From assembly GCA_029582165.1 (NCBI GenBank), contig CM055872.1, positions 28,132,243-28,196,242 on the forward strand: a stretch of DNA of 64,000 nucleotides. Direction: 5' to 3'. Below are positions 44,878 through 57,100 of the stretch, one piece after another. Numbering within the stretch: the stretch's first letter is position 1; the number at the start of each line of letters is the position of its first letter. The position numbers and the translations under genes are program-made. The notes beneath the pieces are model-generated. The model had not been told where the DNA came from. It was given only the letters and a program-made list of their open reading frames with translations, and searched no databases. This DNA is from Portulaca oleracea. Its lineage: Eukaryota; Streptophyta; Magnoliopsida; Caryophyllales; Portulacaceae.

Positions 44878-45065
44878 TCCCACTGTATTTTCCCACTGAA
44901 CAAAAGCAGTGGGAAATTTCCCACTGTATTCCCACCACTTGACAATTCCCCACAAATTTCCCACTGTTATATTTTTGGTGGAAAATTTTCCACTGAATTC
45001 CCACTGTTACATGTTCAGTGGAAAATTTCACACTGAATTCCAACTGGTATATTTTCAGTGGAAAA
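44878..45065. repeat. Left subterminal repeat array of the CACTA element
   Basis: At least ten copies of (T)TTCCCACTG or CAGTGGAAA, in both orientations, including the perfect 20-base palindrome CAGTGGGAAATTTCCCACTG at 44907-44926. Confidence 0.85.
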
Positions 45066-45904
45066 ATTCCATTAAATTCCAACCAAAAATTATTTTAACT
45101 ATTTGTAACTCTTTTAGTAATATATTTCCCACTAAATTTTGACTTAATACCACTAAAAAAATTGACAAGTCTCTCTATGCTTCCATTAAATTCCCCTTAG
45201 AAGAAAAATCTAACCAAAATTTTTAAAAAAATGTAAAATTTTCATATTCCCTCCATTTGAAATTTTGGAAAATTTCAAATAAAATTTACCCTCTCACCAA
45301 TTATTTTCTAGAAAAAATTGAACTAACTAGAATTAAGAGGGAATAGCTAATTAAAATTTTAGAAGGGAGGGAAAATTTAGTTGGCTCAAAAATTTGAAAT
45401 TTTGTTTCCCTCCTAGCACAAAGATTAATTTGACTATTTGAGAGAAGAAACAAAAAATTAGGGTTTACTCAAGGCATTCACATCACAACCTCACTCAACC
45501 AATCAGCCCCGCCTCCTTTTCTTACTTACCATCTGCAGACTCTACATATCCCAATCTTTAGCAAGCTCATCCCTCTCCTTTCTTCTCTTTCGACACCCAG
45601 GGAAACCCTAACTCTAATCCCACAACTCATTAATCACGCACCAGGAGATGCAAAGTCTGAAGATGGTGATGGAAAAACCATTCATCCAAATCCATCGACA
45701 AACCTCAAGCAGATCCATCGACAAATCTCCAGCAGATCCATCGACAAAACCATTCATCGAAGTCACGAACCAGGAGATGCAAAGTCTGAAGATGGTGATG
45801 TAAGTCACCACCGAGAAGCCCGAGGGTTTGTCCCGTCGAGGTCCATCGACAAACTGCCATTCGAGTCCGAGGAGGCCATCGCCATGGAGTCGTCAATTGT
45901 CATC
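45066..45904. other. Interior of the CACTA element, unidentified
   Basis: AT-rich to 45480, then sequence with a direct repeat (CAGGAGATGCAAAGTCTGAA at 45645 and 45768) and three copies of CAGATCCATCGACAAA-type units. A stretch near 45909 (ACCAAGGGTTTAGTAAG) resembles one near 49490 (ACCAAGGGTTTTGGTAAA). I recognise no protein. Confidence 0.5.
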
Positions 45905-45939
45905 TCTCTTGTTTTTTGCCACCAAGGGTTTAGTAAGTT

Positions 45940-48900
45940 CTTGTAAAACCTCGGGTTTGTGGATAAGTTTTAATAGTAAATAAGTGCGTGGAGTCTTGAG
46001 TTTAAGTTTCGGGGACGAAACTTCTTTAAGTAGGGAATAATGTAAAACCCCGAAAAATGCCAGTCTAATTACCGTTAATATTGCCTAACAACGTCTCGTG
46101 TTACATTTTATGGTTGTTTCTTTTTACTCGGAGCTTTTAGGACCGCGAGTGAGTTCGTGGGAATTTTTAGATTATTAAAAAGTTAGGAAATTTTTGGGTT
46201 ACGGGTAGAAATTATTTTATCAATTGTGAAAAATTTTATCTGTTTTTGTTACTATTATCGTTTTTCTGTGAATATATTATTATTATAAAAATTTATTCTT
46301 ATTTATTTGGGGTTGCTGATGTCAGAAAGGATGACATCACTGTGCTTACGTCATCAGATGTTTTTGTCAAAACCCTTCCCCACGGTTGATTGTAACGGTT
46401 TCTTCTGCAATTGCAATACCCTCTACCTGGGTATACCTCCTGCTACCCAATCCCCACCTGACACGCGTTCCCCCCTATTCTTTTCTCTTTTTCTTTTTCT
46501 TTTTCTCTCTCTTCTCCTATGTCTACTATACTATATAGTACTGTGTTTTTGCTGCTGCTGCTGCTCGATGGAACCAGCCCTCACTCAACTTCCTCCACTC
46601 CTCCTTGCTCCTCCTTCCTCCTCCTTCTTCCTCCAGATAGTCCCCCTTCCTCCATTTCTTTTTCGTTCTTCTTCCTCCATTTCTTTTTCTTCTTCTTCTT
46701 CTTCTTCTTCTCCTTGTTCTGCTTCTCCCCGAGCCCCAAAACCCTACGCACCCATACCACCCTTTTTGCACCATCACGACGAGCCACCCCAAGCACCACC
46801 TACCACCGCCTCACAACTACCCGTCAACCACCGCAACTCCGACGACCACGAGGAGTACCGACGATCAACGACACCTCCCCAGCCACCGGCGACGACCAAC
46901 TCTGACGAGACGAACCCGGGCAGGAGTTAGAAGCTACTGCTGCTGCCCTCGACCATCCCAACTGTTCCACCGACGACCACGACACCGGGACCCCGCTGCC
47001 GTGACCGCCGATCACCCAGCCGCCGACCCCGGGCACCACCCCGGTCCCACCTCTTCTAGCTTGGACCCATTGTTTGTGCCCTCTCTCTCCTTCTCTCTCT
47101 ACAAGCTTATATGGGTGTATTTGTGTTAGGGTTAGTTTAATCATGCTATTATATTACTAATGTGTTATTAGAGTAGATAAACTTGTATATATATTGTTAA
47201 TAATGGTGAAATACATGTTAGTATATTAAGCGTAATATTAGGGTATGATTAGTTTAATTTTATAAGTTAATACTCCTAGTTAAATGTTTATGTATGATAT
47301 CTTGATGCTTGTATCCATGTTAATATTTCATGAATATTAATGTATTAATGTTAAGTTAAGTAGTGTAAAATATCATGTTATATTGTATGTTAGTTTCCTT
47401 TCAAGTGTATTATCCATTTTTGACAATAATATTAAGTTATTAAGATTTCCATATTATGTGGTAACATTTTTTCCTAATGTTTAGTGCATGTTAATATTAC
47501 CTATATGTTGTTTAGTTACTATGTATGTGGTCTTTTGAAATATAATATTCGATGGTATTTTATTTTAAAAAGTATGTTGAAAAATAATAATATTAGGTCT
47601 TGATTATATGTTATTTAAAAAGTTATTACTATTACGTTAATATTAAGTTAAATATATGTTATTAGGCCCTTGGTAAAGTTCGAACTTTATATTATGAAGT
47701 ATATCTATTAAATCCTAATATTTTTTTTATTATACGGTGATAAGTGTGTGTGTGTGGACTTGAAGTTCTATGTCTTGGAATGTTATATTTATTATGTCAC
47801 ATGTAAAGTATTTTTAAGGTTGTCTCATGAGACATAGAAACATGTTTAGGAACCCTAAATATGTGATGTAACTAATTAAATATGATAATAGTGGCCTATT
47901 GTAGTGTAATGCATGTCTAGTGGCATTTTGGTAAATATAGTGAATAGTGTCATGCAAGATATAAAATAAAGTTCTTTAGTTATTCTTGATATTATGTGAT
48001 ATGGTTAAGTGTAAACTCTTGTTTAGATTCTATATTAGAAATTATGTGGTACGCGATTAAATGAATTATGTTGTAATTTGGGAAGGATAATTACGCTGTT
48101 AAGAAATTATTAGAGCACGTGTTGATTATAGAACCTTTTATTAGGTTGATCGAGGATATCGATTTAGAGCTCCGTGTCTTCCTTGTTTGGACGCAGTTGT
48201 TTTAGCAGGTAATACTATATCCTATTCTCTGTGGATTCTCTAAGCGTTTTATTTTATGAAATGCATTCCTTGAAGGGACTTTACTAAAGCGCTAAACCTG
48301 TTGTGTTGAAAAATATTCAGTTATTAGAAAGTTGAGTTCTTTGGTTGTTTTGGCACTATTTTGGAATGTGGTTGATTGGTGGATTCTACTGAGAGTTTTT
48401 GATTTGAAAGTGTCGTTATGTCATGAAAAGAGTTGGATCCTAATAACCGGTTTTAATTATTGGATATGAGATAAAAGCGGGTTCGGGCAGTCTTCCCTTA
48501 GACCAGGTGGAACCTGTGAGGGGGACTATCAAGAGACCAGGTAATGCCTGGTAATGTGGTTGTGAGTTATGCGCTGATCACTTGAATGGATTTGTTTATG
48601 CGAGTTTGTGGGACTCCGAAGAAAAGAAAAGAAAAGAAAAGTATTGGGTTATGTTTATGCGAGTCCTTGGGACTCCGAATTATATGATGCGAGTCTTTAA
48701 CTCCGAGGGGTAGTGTGGAAACCCCGCCCGCTATTAAAATATGAATGGAAATCAGTTATTCTTTTGTCTCACGAGTTTTCGAATTGTAACCCCTCCCCTA
48801 TAAAATGTGTTCAAATGATTATATAAATGTTTATAAATGCGTAGGAGTAGTATTACTGAGGTTTTCCCCCCTCACTTTTAAATTGTTTTGTTTTTTCAGG

Positions 48901-49181
48901 TGATGGCCGTTAAAGTGGGTCGGCTGATTGAGAGAGGAACCTAAACAAGAACCCTTGTAGTTGGCCATAGTTTAACTTTGAGTTATAATCTTTATCATTG
49001 AACAAGTTTTAGTAAAAGTTGGTTGTTTAAGTAATCTTGTTTTAGTTTTTATCCTGTTTCTCCTTGTCCTGTGCCTCCTAGGAGGTTCGGCAGTGACACC
49101 TTGATAATAAAAATGTGAAGTTTCCGTTGTTGCCTTTATTTCTTTATTTTGTTGTTATAATGGAATTTCCAGGGTGTTACA
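45940..49181 (+). mobile_element. Tekay/Del-like Ty3/gypsy 3' end with LTR
   Basis: Bases 45940-46040 look like the last codons of pol and the polypurine tract (TTTCGGGGACGAAACTTC, AAGTAGGGAATAA), the usual ending of this chromovirus group. The LTR follows at 46041-49181 (3141 bp), TGTAAAACCCCG...GGGTGTTACA. The left border is approximate. A 5' LTR and the remaining pol are absent. The Pro/Ser-rich frames at 46300-46930 lie in the LTR and are not genes. Confidence 0.78.
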
Positions 49182-50580
49182 GTTCTTAATTCACCAATTA
49201 AGAGCTTAATTCTGCCTCTCTCGGTCCTTCCGACCTCTCATTTGATTTTTCTAGGTAGATCCGTCTATGTTGTCTAATCGTCAGATCTCTTGTCTTTAAG
49301 GATAATTTAATGGGAGAATGTTAAAGCTTACAAGGTGAGCTATCTAATTCTAATAAAAATTTTGTATGCCTCTTGAGATTTGTTTCAGCACAATTCTTGG
49401 AAACACTAGTTGAATAATACAACTCCGTCGAGCTCAAACGATTGAGAACTGGGCCTTTGGCAAGACCATGAAAGGAGGTCCTGATTCCCTTGTTTTTGCT
49501 ACCAAGGGTTTTGGTAAATTCTCATTTTTATTTCAGATTACTACTCCCTCCCTCCTATCTGTATTTAAGAAATACTAGAAGATTTACTGTTTAATGAATT
49601 GTGTTTGAAATTCACCTTCCTATTGATGTATAGAAAGGGTTTCTTAAACTGGAAATTGAACATAAGCTCCACTGAAACTGTTGTCTTTCAGAGCACATGT
49701 GAGACCCATTTTCCAATCTCGCTTTGATTTGTTTTAACTCCATTGTTTGTGCACAATTACTCTTCCATAGTCAATGATTTTTTCTCTAATTTGTTAGGGC
49801 TAATGGGATGAGGGTAGGTTGAGGAAGAACCATGGAATGAGTCCAAACCAGCACAATTACTCTTAAACTGGAAATTGAACATTGTCAATTTTTATGATTT
49901 ATGAGTAATGTTGAAAGTGGAACTTGTAGGAAGTAGTGAACGGGCTGGGGTTCAGTGGTAAGAGTTTCCTAGGGAATGATGTGTGTGCTATGGATTCCAA
50001 AGCCAACAAGGAGAAAATTCATGATGGGTTTCAAGAGGGTGTTGTGTAGGTATGATTTTTACTTGTTTTCCTTTTTGGATTAATGGTTTTGAATGTTTTT
50101 GGGAGTGAATTTGTGTTGGGTATAAGCATTTGGTGTTCTTTGTTGAAGAAAGAATTCATGTAATTTTATGCTAGGAGAAAATATGAACAATAATGACGCA
50201 CAACAAAGATCCGTAACTTGTTGAGAATCAGTTGCAAAAAAAACTTGTTGAGAATCTAGCAGTCTAACACAACTTTTTCCCTTATCCTAGCTTAGCTTAT
50301 GATAGATTATGCAAAGAAAACTACAATTCTTAAGATTTGAGAAACAAGAACCTCTGTTTGTAATCTTATAGTGTACTTACAAACATAGTGCATCAATAGT
50401 GCATCAATAATGCAACACTTGTGCATCAATTAATTCTCTCAAAGCTTTCCCCTTTTTTACTTGCTATTTTTCAACCTCTCTCAAAAAGGGTTGTTGGAAA
50501 AACACAGAAAGGACCTGAAAAATGGAAGGTTGGGTTTATTACTGTTTGTGATATTGATTGGGTGAAGGAATTGAATGCAG
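49182..50580 (+). other. CACTA interior, probable captured genomic sequence
   Basis: No clear gene. The sequence immediately upstream of the cyclin exon reads as an intron ending GAATGCAG at 50580. Confidence 0.4.
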
Positions 50581-50708
50581 GTATTGACTTCTTGGAATTC
50601 AGGCCATCAGAGATTGCAGCAGCAGTGGCAATCTCTGTAACAGGGGAGACTCAAGTAGCAGAAAACTCTGGTCAACCATTTTCTTTTCTAACTCACCATG
50701 TATCTCAG
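50581..50708 (+). pseudogene. Captured D-type cyclin exon
   Basis: The exon is bounded by GAATGCAG (to 50580) and CTCAG/GTAAAG (intron from 50709). It encodes IDFLEFRPSEIAAAVAISVT, then GETQVAENSGQPFSFLTHHV. The motif FLEFRPSEIAAAVA is the second cyclin-fold helix region of CYCD2/CYCD4-type plant cyclins, which activate CDKs at G1/S. Only this 128-base exon is recognisable, so it is a gene fragment. Its splice sites are intact, so it could be spliced if transcribed. It lies inside a CACTA transposon, a known way for gene pieces to be carried. Confidence 0.85.
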
Positions 50709-51181
50709 GTAAAGCTCATTCAATTAATCTAGTTGTCCATGATACAATCTTTTAAGGGTATTTATAATTATCCTTATGAGTACAGAATTAAATTTTGACT
50801 CATAAAACTTCAACAATTGCGGCATATTTTTCATTTCAGGCGTCAGGAAAATGCAATAAACTGAATTGGATATTTGCTAGAACTAAGCATCGGAGGAGGC
50901 GATAGGCAAATTTCAGGGGAGGAGATGTGACGCTTAGATGTTCTGAATTAATTGGTGTTTGAGCGATTTTCAGGGGGAGGAGATGCATGCAGTATTTTCA
51001 TGGCTTGACACAATTCTTTGTTCATGTATTGAGTGCTTAAGGGTATGTATATTATTGCCATCAAACAAATTTGATAGTGTTGTTAATCAAAGAGGAACTT
51101 TATCTGATTTGATACTATTTGATTTTATTCAAGTATCTCCACTTGCAATGTTATGTATTTTAGTTTGGGGTATGTGTATGT

Positions 51182-51184
<3 letters not shown>

Positions 51185-51224
<40 letters not shown>
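51185..51224. repeat. (TA)n at the 5' junction of the LINE
   Basis: About 20 TA units. A similar tract (53337-53367) follows the LINE 3' end. Confidence 0.9.
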
Positions 51225-51227
<3 letters not shown>

Positions 51228-53332
51228 CTCCTTATGTTAAAGCCTCTGGCCCTGATGGATATAGTAGCTCCTTCTTTCAGTACAATTGGGATTCTATTGA
51301 AGACTTAGTTTGTGCTGCTATTTTTTATCGTCTGGATAATGGAGTGCTCTTGAATTGTATTAATGGTACAACGATCTCTCTTATTCCTAAGAAGCTTAAT
51401 CCTGACAGCCCTGCTGATTTTAGACCTATATCTTGCTGTAATGTCACTTATAAGTGTTTGTCAAAGCTTCTTTGTAAGAGGTTGAGGGTGGTTTTGCCTC
51501 ATCTGGTGACTCAGACTCAAGGGGCTTTTGTTCCTGGGGGAGAAATTGTCCATAATATTCTGATGTGCCAGGAAATTGCAAAAGGGTACTCTCGAAAGAA
51601 TTTGTCTCCTAGGTGCATTATGAAAATTAACTTGAGGAAGGCCTATGATTCTGTGTATTGGGAATGCATTGAAGAAGCTTTGAAGGCTTTTTCTTTTCCT
51701 CCCAAATTTATTCAATGGATTATGATGTGTATTTCTTCTCCTTCCTATTTTATCAATTTGAATGGTCAGCTTCATGGATGTTTTAAAGGTGGTCGTGGTT
51801 TAAGACAAGGAGATCCTCTTTCTCCTCTTCTCTTTGTGTTAGTCATGGAGTATTTGTCTAGGTTGCTGGATAATTTGAAATTTTCCCATGATTTCAAATA
51901 CCATCCTGGGTGTAAGGAGTTACAAGTGAATCACCTTATGTTTGTTGATGATCTGGTAATTTTTTGTACTGCTGATGAAGGTTCTATCACCCATATTGCA
52001 AGAATCTTAAATCATTTTGCTGAGTGTACCGGGCTTTTGGCTAACCAGAGTAAATCACAAATTGTGACTGCTGGTTGTAATGAGGAGCATTCTCTTCGAG
52101 TTGCAAATATTGTGGGGTTTTCCCATGGATTTTTCCCCTTGAAATATTTGGGAGTGCCTATTACAGCTGGTAGAGTGGGGAAGTTTGATTGCCTTATGTT
52201 GGTTGACAAAATCACTGCTAATGTCAGAGTGTGGGCTTCATGACATCTCTCATATGCTGCAAGTGTCCAACTAGTTAATTCTGTTTTGATGAGTATCTTT
52301 GACTATTGGGCTAATATTTTTCTCCTCCCCCAAAATGTCATTGAACAGATTGTCAAAATATGTCGGGTGTTCATTTGGTCTGGTGGTACTAGCTCTAATC
52401 GTACTCCATTGGTTGATTGGAATATTTTATGCTCCCCTAAGAAATTTGGTGGTTTGGGTTTGAAAAATCCAAAACTTTGGAATATTGCCACCATTGGCAA
52501 ACTGGTTTGGAGCGTGGCTCAGAAAAAAGACAATTTATGGGTGAAATGGTGCATGAAAGATATATTAGAAGAAGTAATTGGTGGAGGTACAAACCTCCTG
52601 CTACTTGAACTTGGAGTTGGAAACAGATTTGTAAAGTGAAAGAGAAGATTAAGATTGGTGGTGAGCATAACGAGCTGTGGATGGGTGTTACTGGTGACTG
52701 TTATTCTGTGAAAAACTGCTACAGTTGCTTCTTCAAGGATCATGAAATATGACCTTTTCATCATGTGATTTGGAATAGTGTCTCCCCACCTAGACACATC
52801 TTCCTTGCTTGGATTGCTGTCCATATGAAACTGGCAGTAGCTAGTCGCCTGATAGCTCATGACAGTACTGTTGCTGCTAATTGCAATTTCTGTGATAATG
52901 AAGTGGAATCAATTGATCATTTATTTGTGGGGTGTGATTTTGTGAAGCAGGTTACTTCGTATTATAGCAGCAAGATGTCCATTAGAGGCACCTTCTCCTC
53001 TCTACATCACTGGGTCTTAAACTGGAAGAACATGCGACGGAAGAAGACAGACAAGGTTTTGGCTGCTACTATTTTAACCTCTATAATTGCTGTGATATGG
53101 GAGTTCAGGAATTATAAGCGCTTTCCTACTGACCATGGAGGAGTCTCTGTGAATGAATCCATTAAGAAGATTAATTATGTGTTCCTCAATAGGTTTCTTT
53201 CTATTTCTAAGAAAAACAAGAAGCTCCTTGATTGTATAAATTTCTTTCTTCTTTAGGTGCTTGTTTGCTTTGGTCCGCTCTCCTGCAGTAGCTCGTGGCT
53301 TCTTTTGTGGAATAAAGAGTTTCTTGTTCTGC

Positions 53333-53336
<4 letters not shown>
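51224..53336 (+). pseudogene. 5'-truncated LINE (non-LTR retrotransposon) ORF2
   Basis: The frame is open from the TA tract: ASGPDGYSSSFFQ, INGTTISLIPKK, DFRPISCCNVTYKCLSKLL, GGRGLRQGDPLSPLLFVLVM, and the RT active site FVDD (LMFVDDLVIFC). A TGA at 52241-52243 interrupts LSYAASVQLVNSVLMSIFDY. A frameshift near 52620-52640 and a TGA near 52750 precede a zf-RVT domain (PRHIFLAWIAVHMKLA, CNFCDNEVESIDHLFVGC). The frame ends at 53256, AATAAA is at 53311-53316 and the element ends GCCAAAA. Endonuclease and ORF1 are missing. It would have copied its own RNA at the target site. Confidence 0.92.
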
Positions 53337-53373
<37 letters not shown>

Positions 53374-53432
53374 CTACTATTTTTCTATTAAAATTCTAGC
53401 CACTAATTATTCCTAGCCACCAAACATCAATA

Positions 53433-53720
53433 CAGTGGGAAATTTCCCACTGAAACTAATATAGTGGGAACTTCCAACTGTTGCTAATTCAGTGGGAAGT
53501 TTCCCACCACAAAAAAGTCTCGGTGGGAAGTTTCCCACGGTAACTATACAGGGGGTAAAACAGTGGGAAATTTCCCACTGAAAGTCCAAACTGTGGGAAA
53601 CTACCATTACCGACCATACATTTTCCCACTAACTACAGTGGTGGGAAACTAGTGGGAAAATGCATTTTCCCACTGAATTTGTTGATTTTCCCACTGAATT
53701 TACAGTGGGAAAATGACTAA
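53433..53720. repeat. Right subterminal repeat array of the CACTA element
   Basis: Inverted and direct copies of TTTCCCACTG, with perfect palindromes CAGTGGGAAATTTCCCACTG at 53433-53452 and 53561-53580, mirroring the left end. Confidence 0.85.
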
Positions 53721-53732
53721 TTTTTGGTAGTG

Positions 53733-54144
53733 GGAGACACCAACGCTGACCGGCCACTATGCCAGGGGGGAGGAACCCATCTCGTCCTTACATGCATGGA
53801 CGGTGGAGTGTGAAGATAGTTTGCCTAGGGAAGCTGCCATTCACACTGGACGGTAAGTGCATGTGTTTATTTTAGCTTTTGAGAGTGTTTTTTGAGTGTT
53901 CTTGTGAGGATTCGATCTCGCGACCTCTGGCGTTTGATCTTATGGCTTGCATGGCTTGGCTTCCCTTATTTTCTAATTCCTAATTGTCTAACTAAAAATA
54001 CATAAAAAGGAAATAATAAAAATTACATTTAAAGTATATAAAATCTATGCTAAAATCTAGCTTATCGACCGACTTCTTCTTCATTTCTGGTTCCTTTTTA
54101 TATAGGAATGCTATATATCTGTGTGCCAAATTCCGGTGTCTACA
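53733..54144 (-). repeat. 3' LTR of Tat element J, proximal part
   Basis: On the minus strand the LTR starts TGTAGACACCGGAATTTGG at 54144. It aligns with the start of the F LTR (29404). Confidence 0.87.
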
Positions 54145-54160
54145 GAGAGCCCCCACTTTG
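54145..54160 (-). other. Polypurine tract of element J
   Basis: On the minus strand, CAAAGTGGGGGCTCTC ends directly at the LTR. It matches the tract of element H. Confidence 0.85.
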
Positions 54161-57100
54161 ATTGAGTGCGAGGATAGGATGAAAATCAAAGTAGTCTTGA
54201 TTTGATGGACACCGGTCGAGATATGACTTTGGAGTGCATCGCTATTTTGGGTGGCATGCGCCTCTGTAGGGGTTGATCTCGAGCAAGAATGATGCTCTAC
54301 TTGAGATGATCTCGGACGTTTGATGACGTCCTACTTGATATGATCGCGGACGTTTGATGTCGTCCTACTTGAAAGTGTGGGCTGACACTTGGAAGCTAAG
54401 TCTTGTGTCCTGGTTGGCGAACTTGCGCCGATAGGTGATCTCAGGCGAGAATGACGCCTTACTTGTTGGAGAGATTTTGTCGAACCTGATGCCGACGGCT
54501 CGTGGATGTTGATGTCGATTTTATAGTCTTTCCCAGTGTCGTTTCCAGTCTTTCCTGGTGTTGATTCCAGTCTTTCCCGGTGTCGATGTTGATGATTGTT
54601 GGCATGTTCAATGCCGATAGACTTCACCGATCGCGATGTCGATGGCCTAGGGGTTAAGACTTCACTGAAACTCTGCTGGTGGCTTAGGATTGGGACTGCA
54701 TCGAAACTCTGCCAATGGCTCGGGTTGTTGAGACTTCACCGAAACTCTGTCGGTGGCTCTGATGCTGATGGGGACTTACGCCGATTGGCGATCATGTTTT
54801 TGGTCTTTTTGATGATGACACTGATAGTGGTGACAAACTGGACGTGAAGCCAGATGTCGAGACTGACCAGACACGAGGTTGGAAGCTGTTGTTGATGATG
54901 ATGATGACAAACTGGATGCGAGGCCAAATGCCGAGACTAACCAGACACAAGGCTGAAAGCTGTTGATGATGATGATGATGAACCGGACGCGAGGCCAAAT
55001 GCCGAGACTAACCAGACGCGAGGCTGGAAGTCACTGATGATGATAATGACAAACTGGACGCGAGGCCAGATGCCGAGACTAACCAGACGCGAGGCTGGAA
55101 GCCGTTAATGATGATGATGATGGCTATTCAATGCCGAGGAACTTCACCGATCGCGATGTCGATGGCCCTAGGGGTTGAGACATCACCGAAACTCTCCCGG
55201 TGGCTCATGATGTTGATGGGGACTTACGCCGATTGGCTACCCTGTTTTTTGGATTTTTGATGATGATGATGGCATTTTTTATGCCGACGAGACTTCACTG
55301 GTTACGATGCCAGTGGCTCTTATTCGTGAGATTTCATCGAACCCGATGTCGACGACTCTTGTTGCTGAGACTGTGGTGAACTCTGCCGATGACTCTGGAT
55401 CTTTATGTTTAGTGATGATGGTGGCATTTCAATGCTTGGAGACTTCATCGGACGTGATGCTGACGGCTCTTATCTTACTTGGATTACATCAGCATGATCA
55501 TTGGGGAAATGCTCTTATTTGGGGACTTGATGCACCATTCTTGGGAAGACCATCCCTCTTTATTGGGCACACTCAGCCGCGCTCCTCCTTGAAAATTTAC
55601 AAGCTTGAGCCTTTGGAAACAAGCATGGAGAAAAGACAAAGGCTCCTTCTTTCCCTAGGCTGACCGGACACTAGAAAAGAGAGGAATCCTTGCATTCACT
55701 CGGGCCCTTAGCAACAAACATGGAGAAAAGACAAAGGCTCCTTTTTTCCGTAGGCCGGCCGGATACTGGAGAGAAGAGAGGAACCTTTGCATTCGCTCCA
55801 GCTTTTGCAGGGCATGCAGGACACAAACTTGCTTCCAATTTTTGTAGATAGCCCCAAGGCCGATCAGAATTGAGCCTGGGCAAATGAGGGCGTGATGTGT
55901 GGCTGTGTGAATTGAACTCTTGTGATCATAAATTGGAGCTTCTTCTTGTTTTTTGGATTTTCTTGTTTTTTGTATTCTGAGCTTTTATTGAGAAGTGATG
56001 GCTTCTTCTGCTCTTACTCCTCGGTATGCTTTATTTCTTCGACAAGCTTATTTTTATAGCATGTTGTTGAAACAACTTGCATGCTACTGCTTGTTTCAGC
56101 ACTTTAAGTTGAATTCAAAGTAAATGATACTTCAAATTTTGCTTTAAGCGCATAGACGCCAACATCTTCTTTGCTCATGGTTGCATGAGTTTCGAATTCA
56201 ATTGGGGGACCATGGATTCTTGAATTTCGCCCGGTCGTCGATCCGTATCAGTCATGTGAAGAATTTGTCCTTCGTGTTGGACAGGTGCCATTCGTGTTTG
56301 GCTTAAGAGGATGTTGTCCTTCGTATCGGACAATTGTCATTCATGTCTGGTTGAGAAAGATTTTGTCCTTCGTGTTAGACAATCGCCATTCGTGTCTGGA
56401 GGATGATGAAGATTTTGTCCTTCGTGTCGGACAGTCGTCATTCGTGTCTGGCGGATGAAGATGAATTATGTCCTTCGTGTCAGACAGTTGATTTACGACT
56501 TGATTGGATGCTGACTTGACCTGCGAGAGTTGGATTAGAGATTGCCTCAATCTTGCTCCTAGTGATAGAAAACCATGCCGACTCGTCTAAATGAGATGGC
56601 ATACGGGCTCATCCAGCCCTCAGTGTTGTGTTCTGGAGCAACGATGTGGCACTTCTTTTGCTTTTTTTTTTTTCCTTTTTTGATATGCAGGTATGTATGC
56701 AACTAGTCTACTAGACTCTTTTCACAAACAATGCATTTTTTTTTGACATAAGAATTTATGTACTGGTGCATTTATGCATGACTGTTGACTTTATGCACGA
56801 CAGAATGACTCAATGCATGTCAATGTGACTCTGACACAACTGATGGATGCAATGCAAACCTATTATGCTTAGACACGACATGCACATGACGGTTTATGAA
56901 TCTATATATGCAACTCTATATGCACGTAACCCTCCGACTCTTTATTTAGACAATGACTTTCTAAAAACATGCTTTCCTGAGATAATGTTTTTCTAGGACA
57001 ATGATCTCCTAAGACAATGACTCTTTTTTTCTTTTTACAATGTTTTCCTAAGACAATGATTTCCTAAGGATCAAGGCCACTTGTGGGAATTTCAGGAAAA

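Larger units (their letters stand above)
44856..53732 (+). mobile_element. CACTA-type DNA transposon with captured and nested sequences
   Basis: The ends are CACTACCAAAAAT...ATTTTTGGTAGTG, with AGA on the left and GGA on the right as the probable three-base duplication (one change). Both ends hold arrays of TTTCCCACTG and its complement, as expected for subterminal transposase-binding repeats. No transposase is seen, so it is non-autonomous. Without the nested Tekay piece and LINE it would be about 3.5 kb. It carries a cyclin-D exon and other unidentified sequence. Orientation is arbitrary. Confidence 0.85.

Noticed and set aside
45600..45900. Possible host gene fragment with repeated CAGATCCATCGACAAA-type units
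   Set aside because: No protein family was recognised in any frame. The direct repeats explain the open frames.
46307..46930. 207-codon Pro/Ser/Thr-rich frame and overlapping Arg/Lys-rich minus frames
   Set aside because: They are inside the Tekay-like LTR, low in complexity, and the frames disagree on codon pattern. LTRs of this group are noncoding.
44853..53735. Clean three-base target duplication for the CACTA element
   Set aside because: The flanks are AGA and GGA. One base differs, and an alternative alignment leaves two extra G bases, so I give it only as probable.
55307..55663. 118-codon frame in the J 3' UTR
   Set aside because: It crosses tandem-repeat borders and shows no family similarity.
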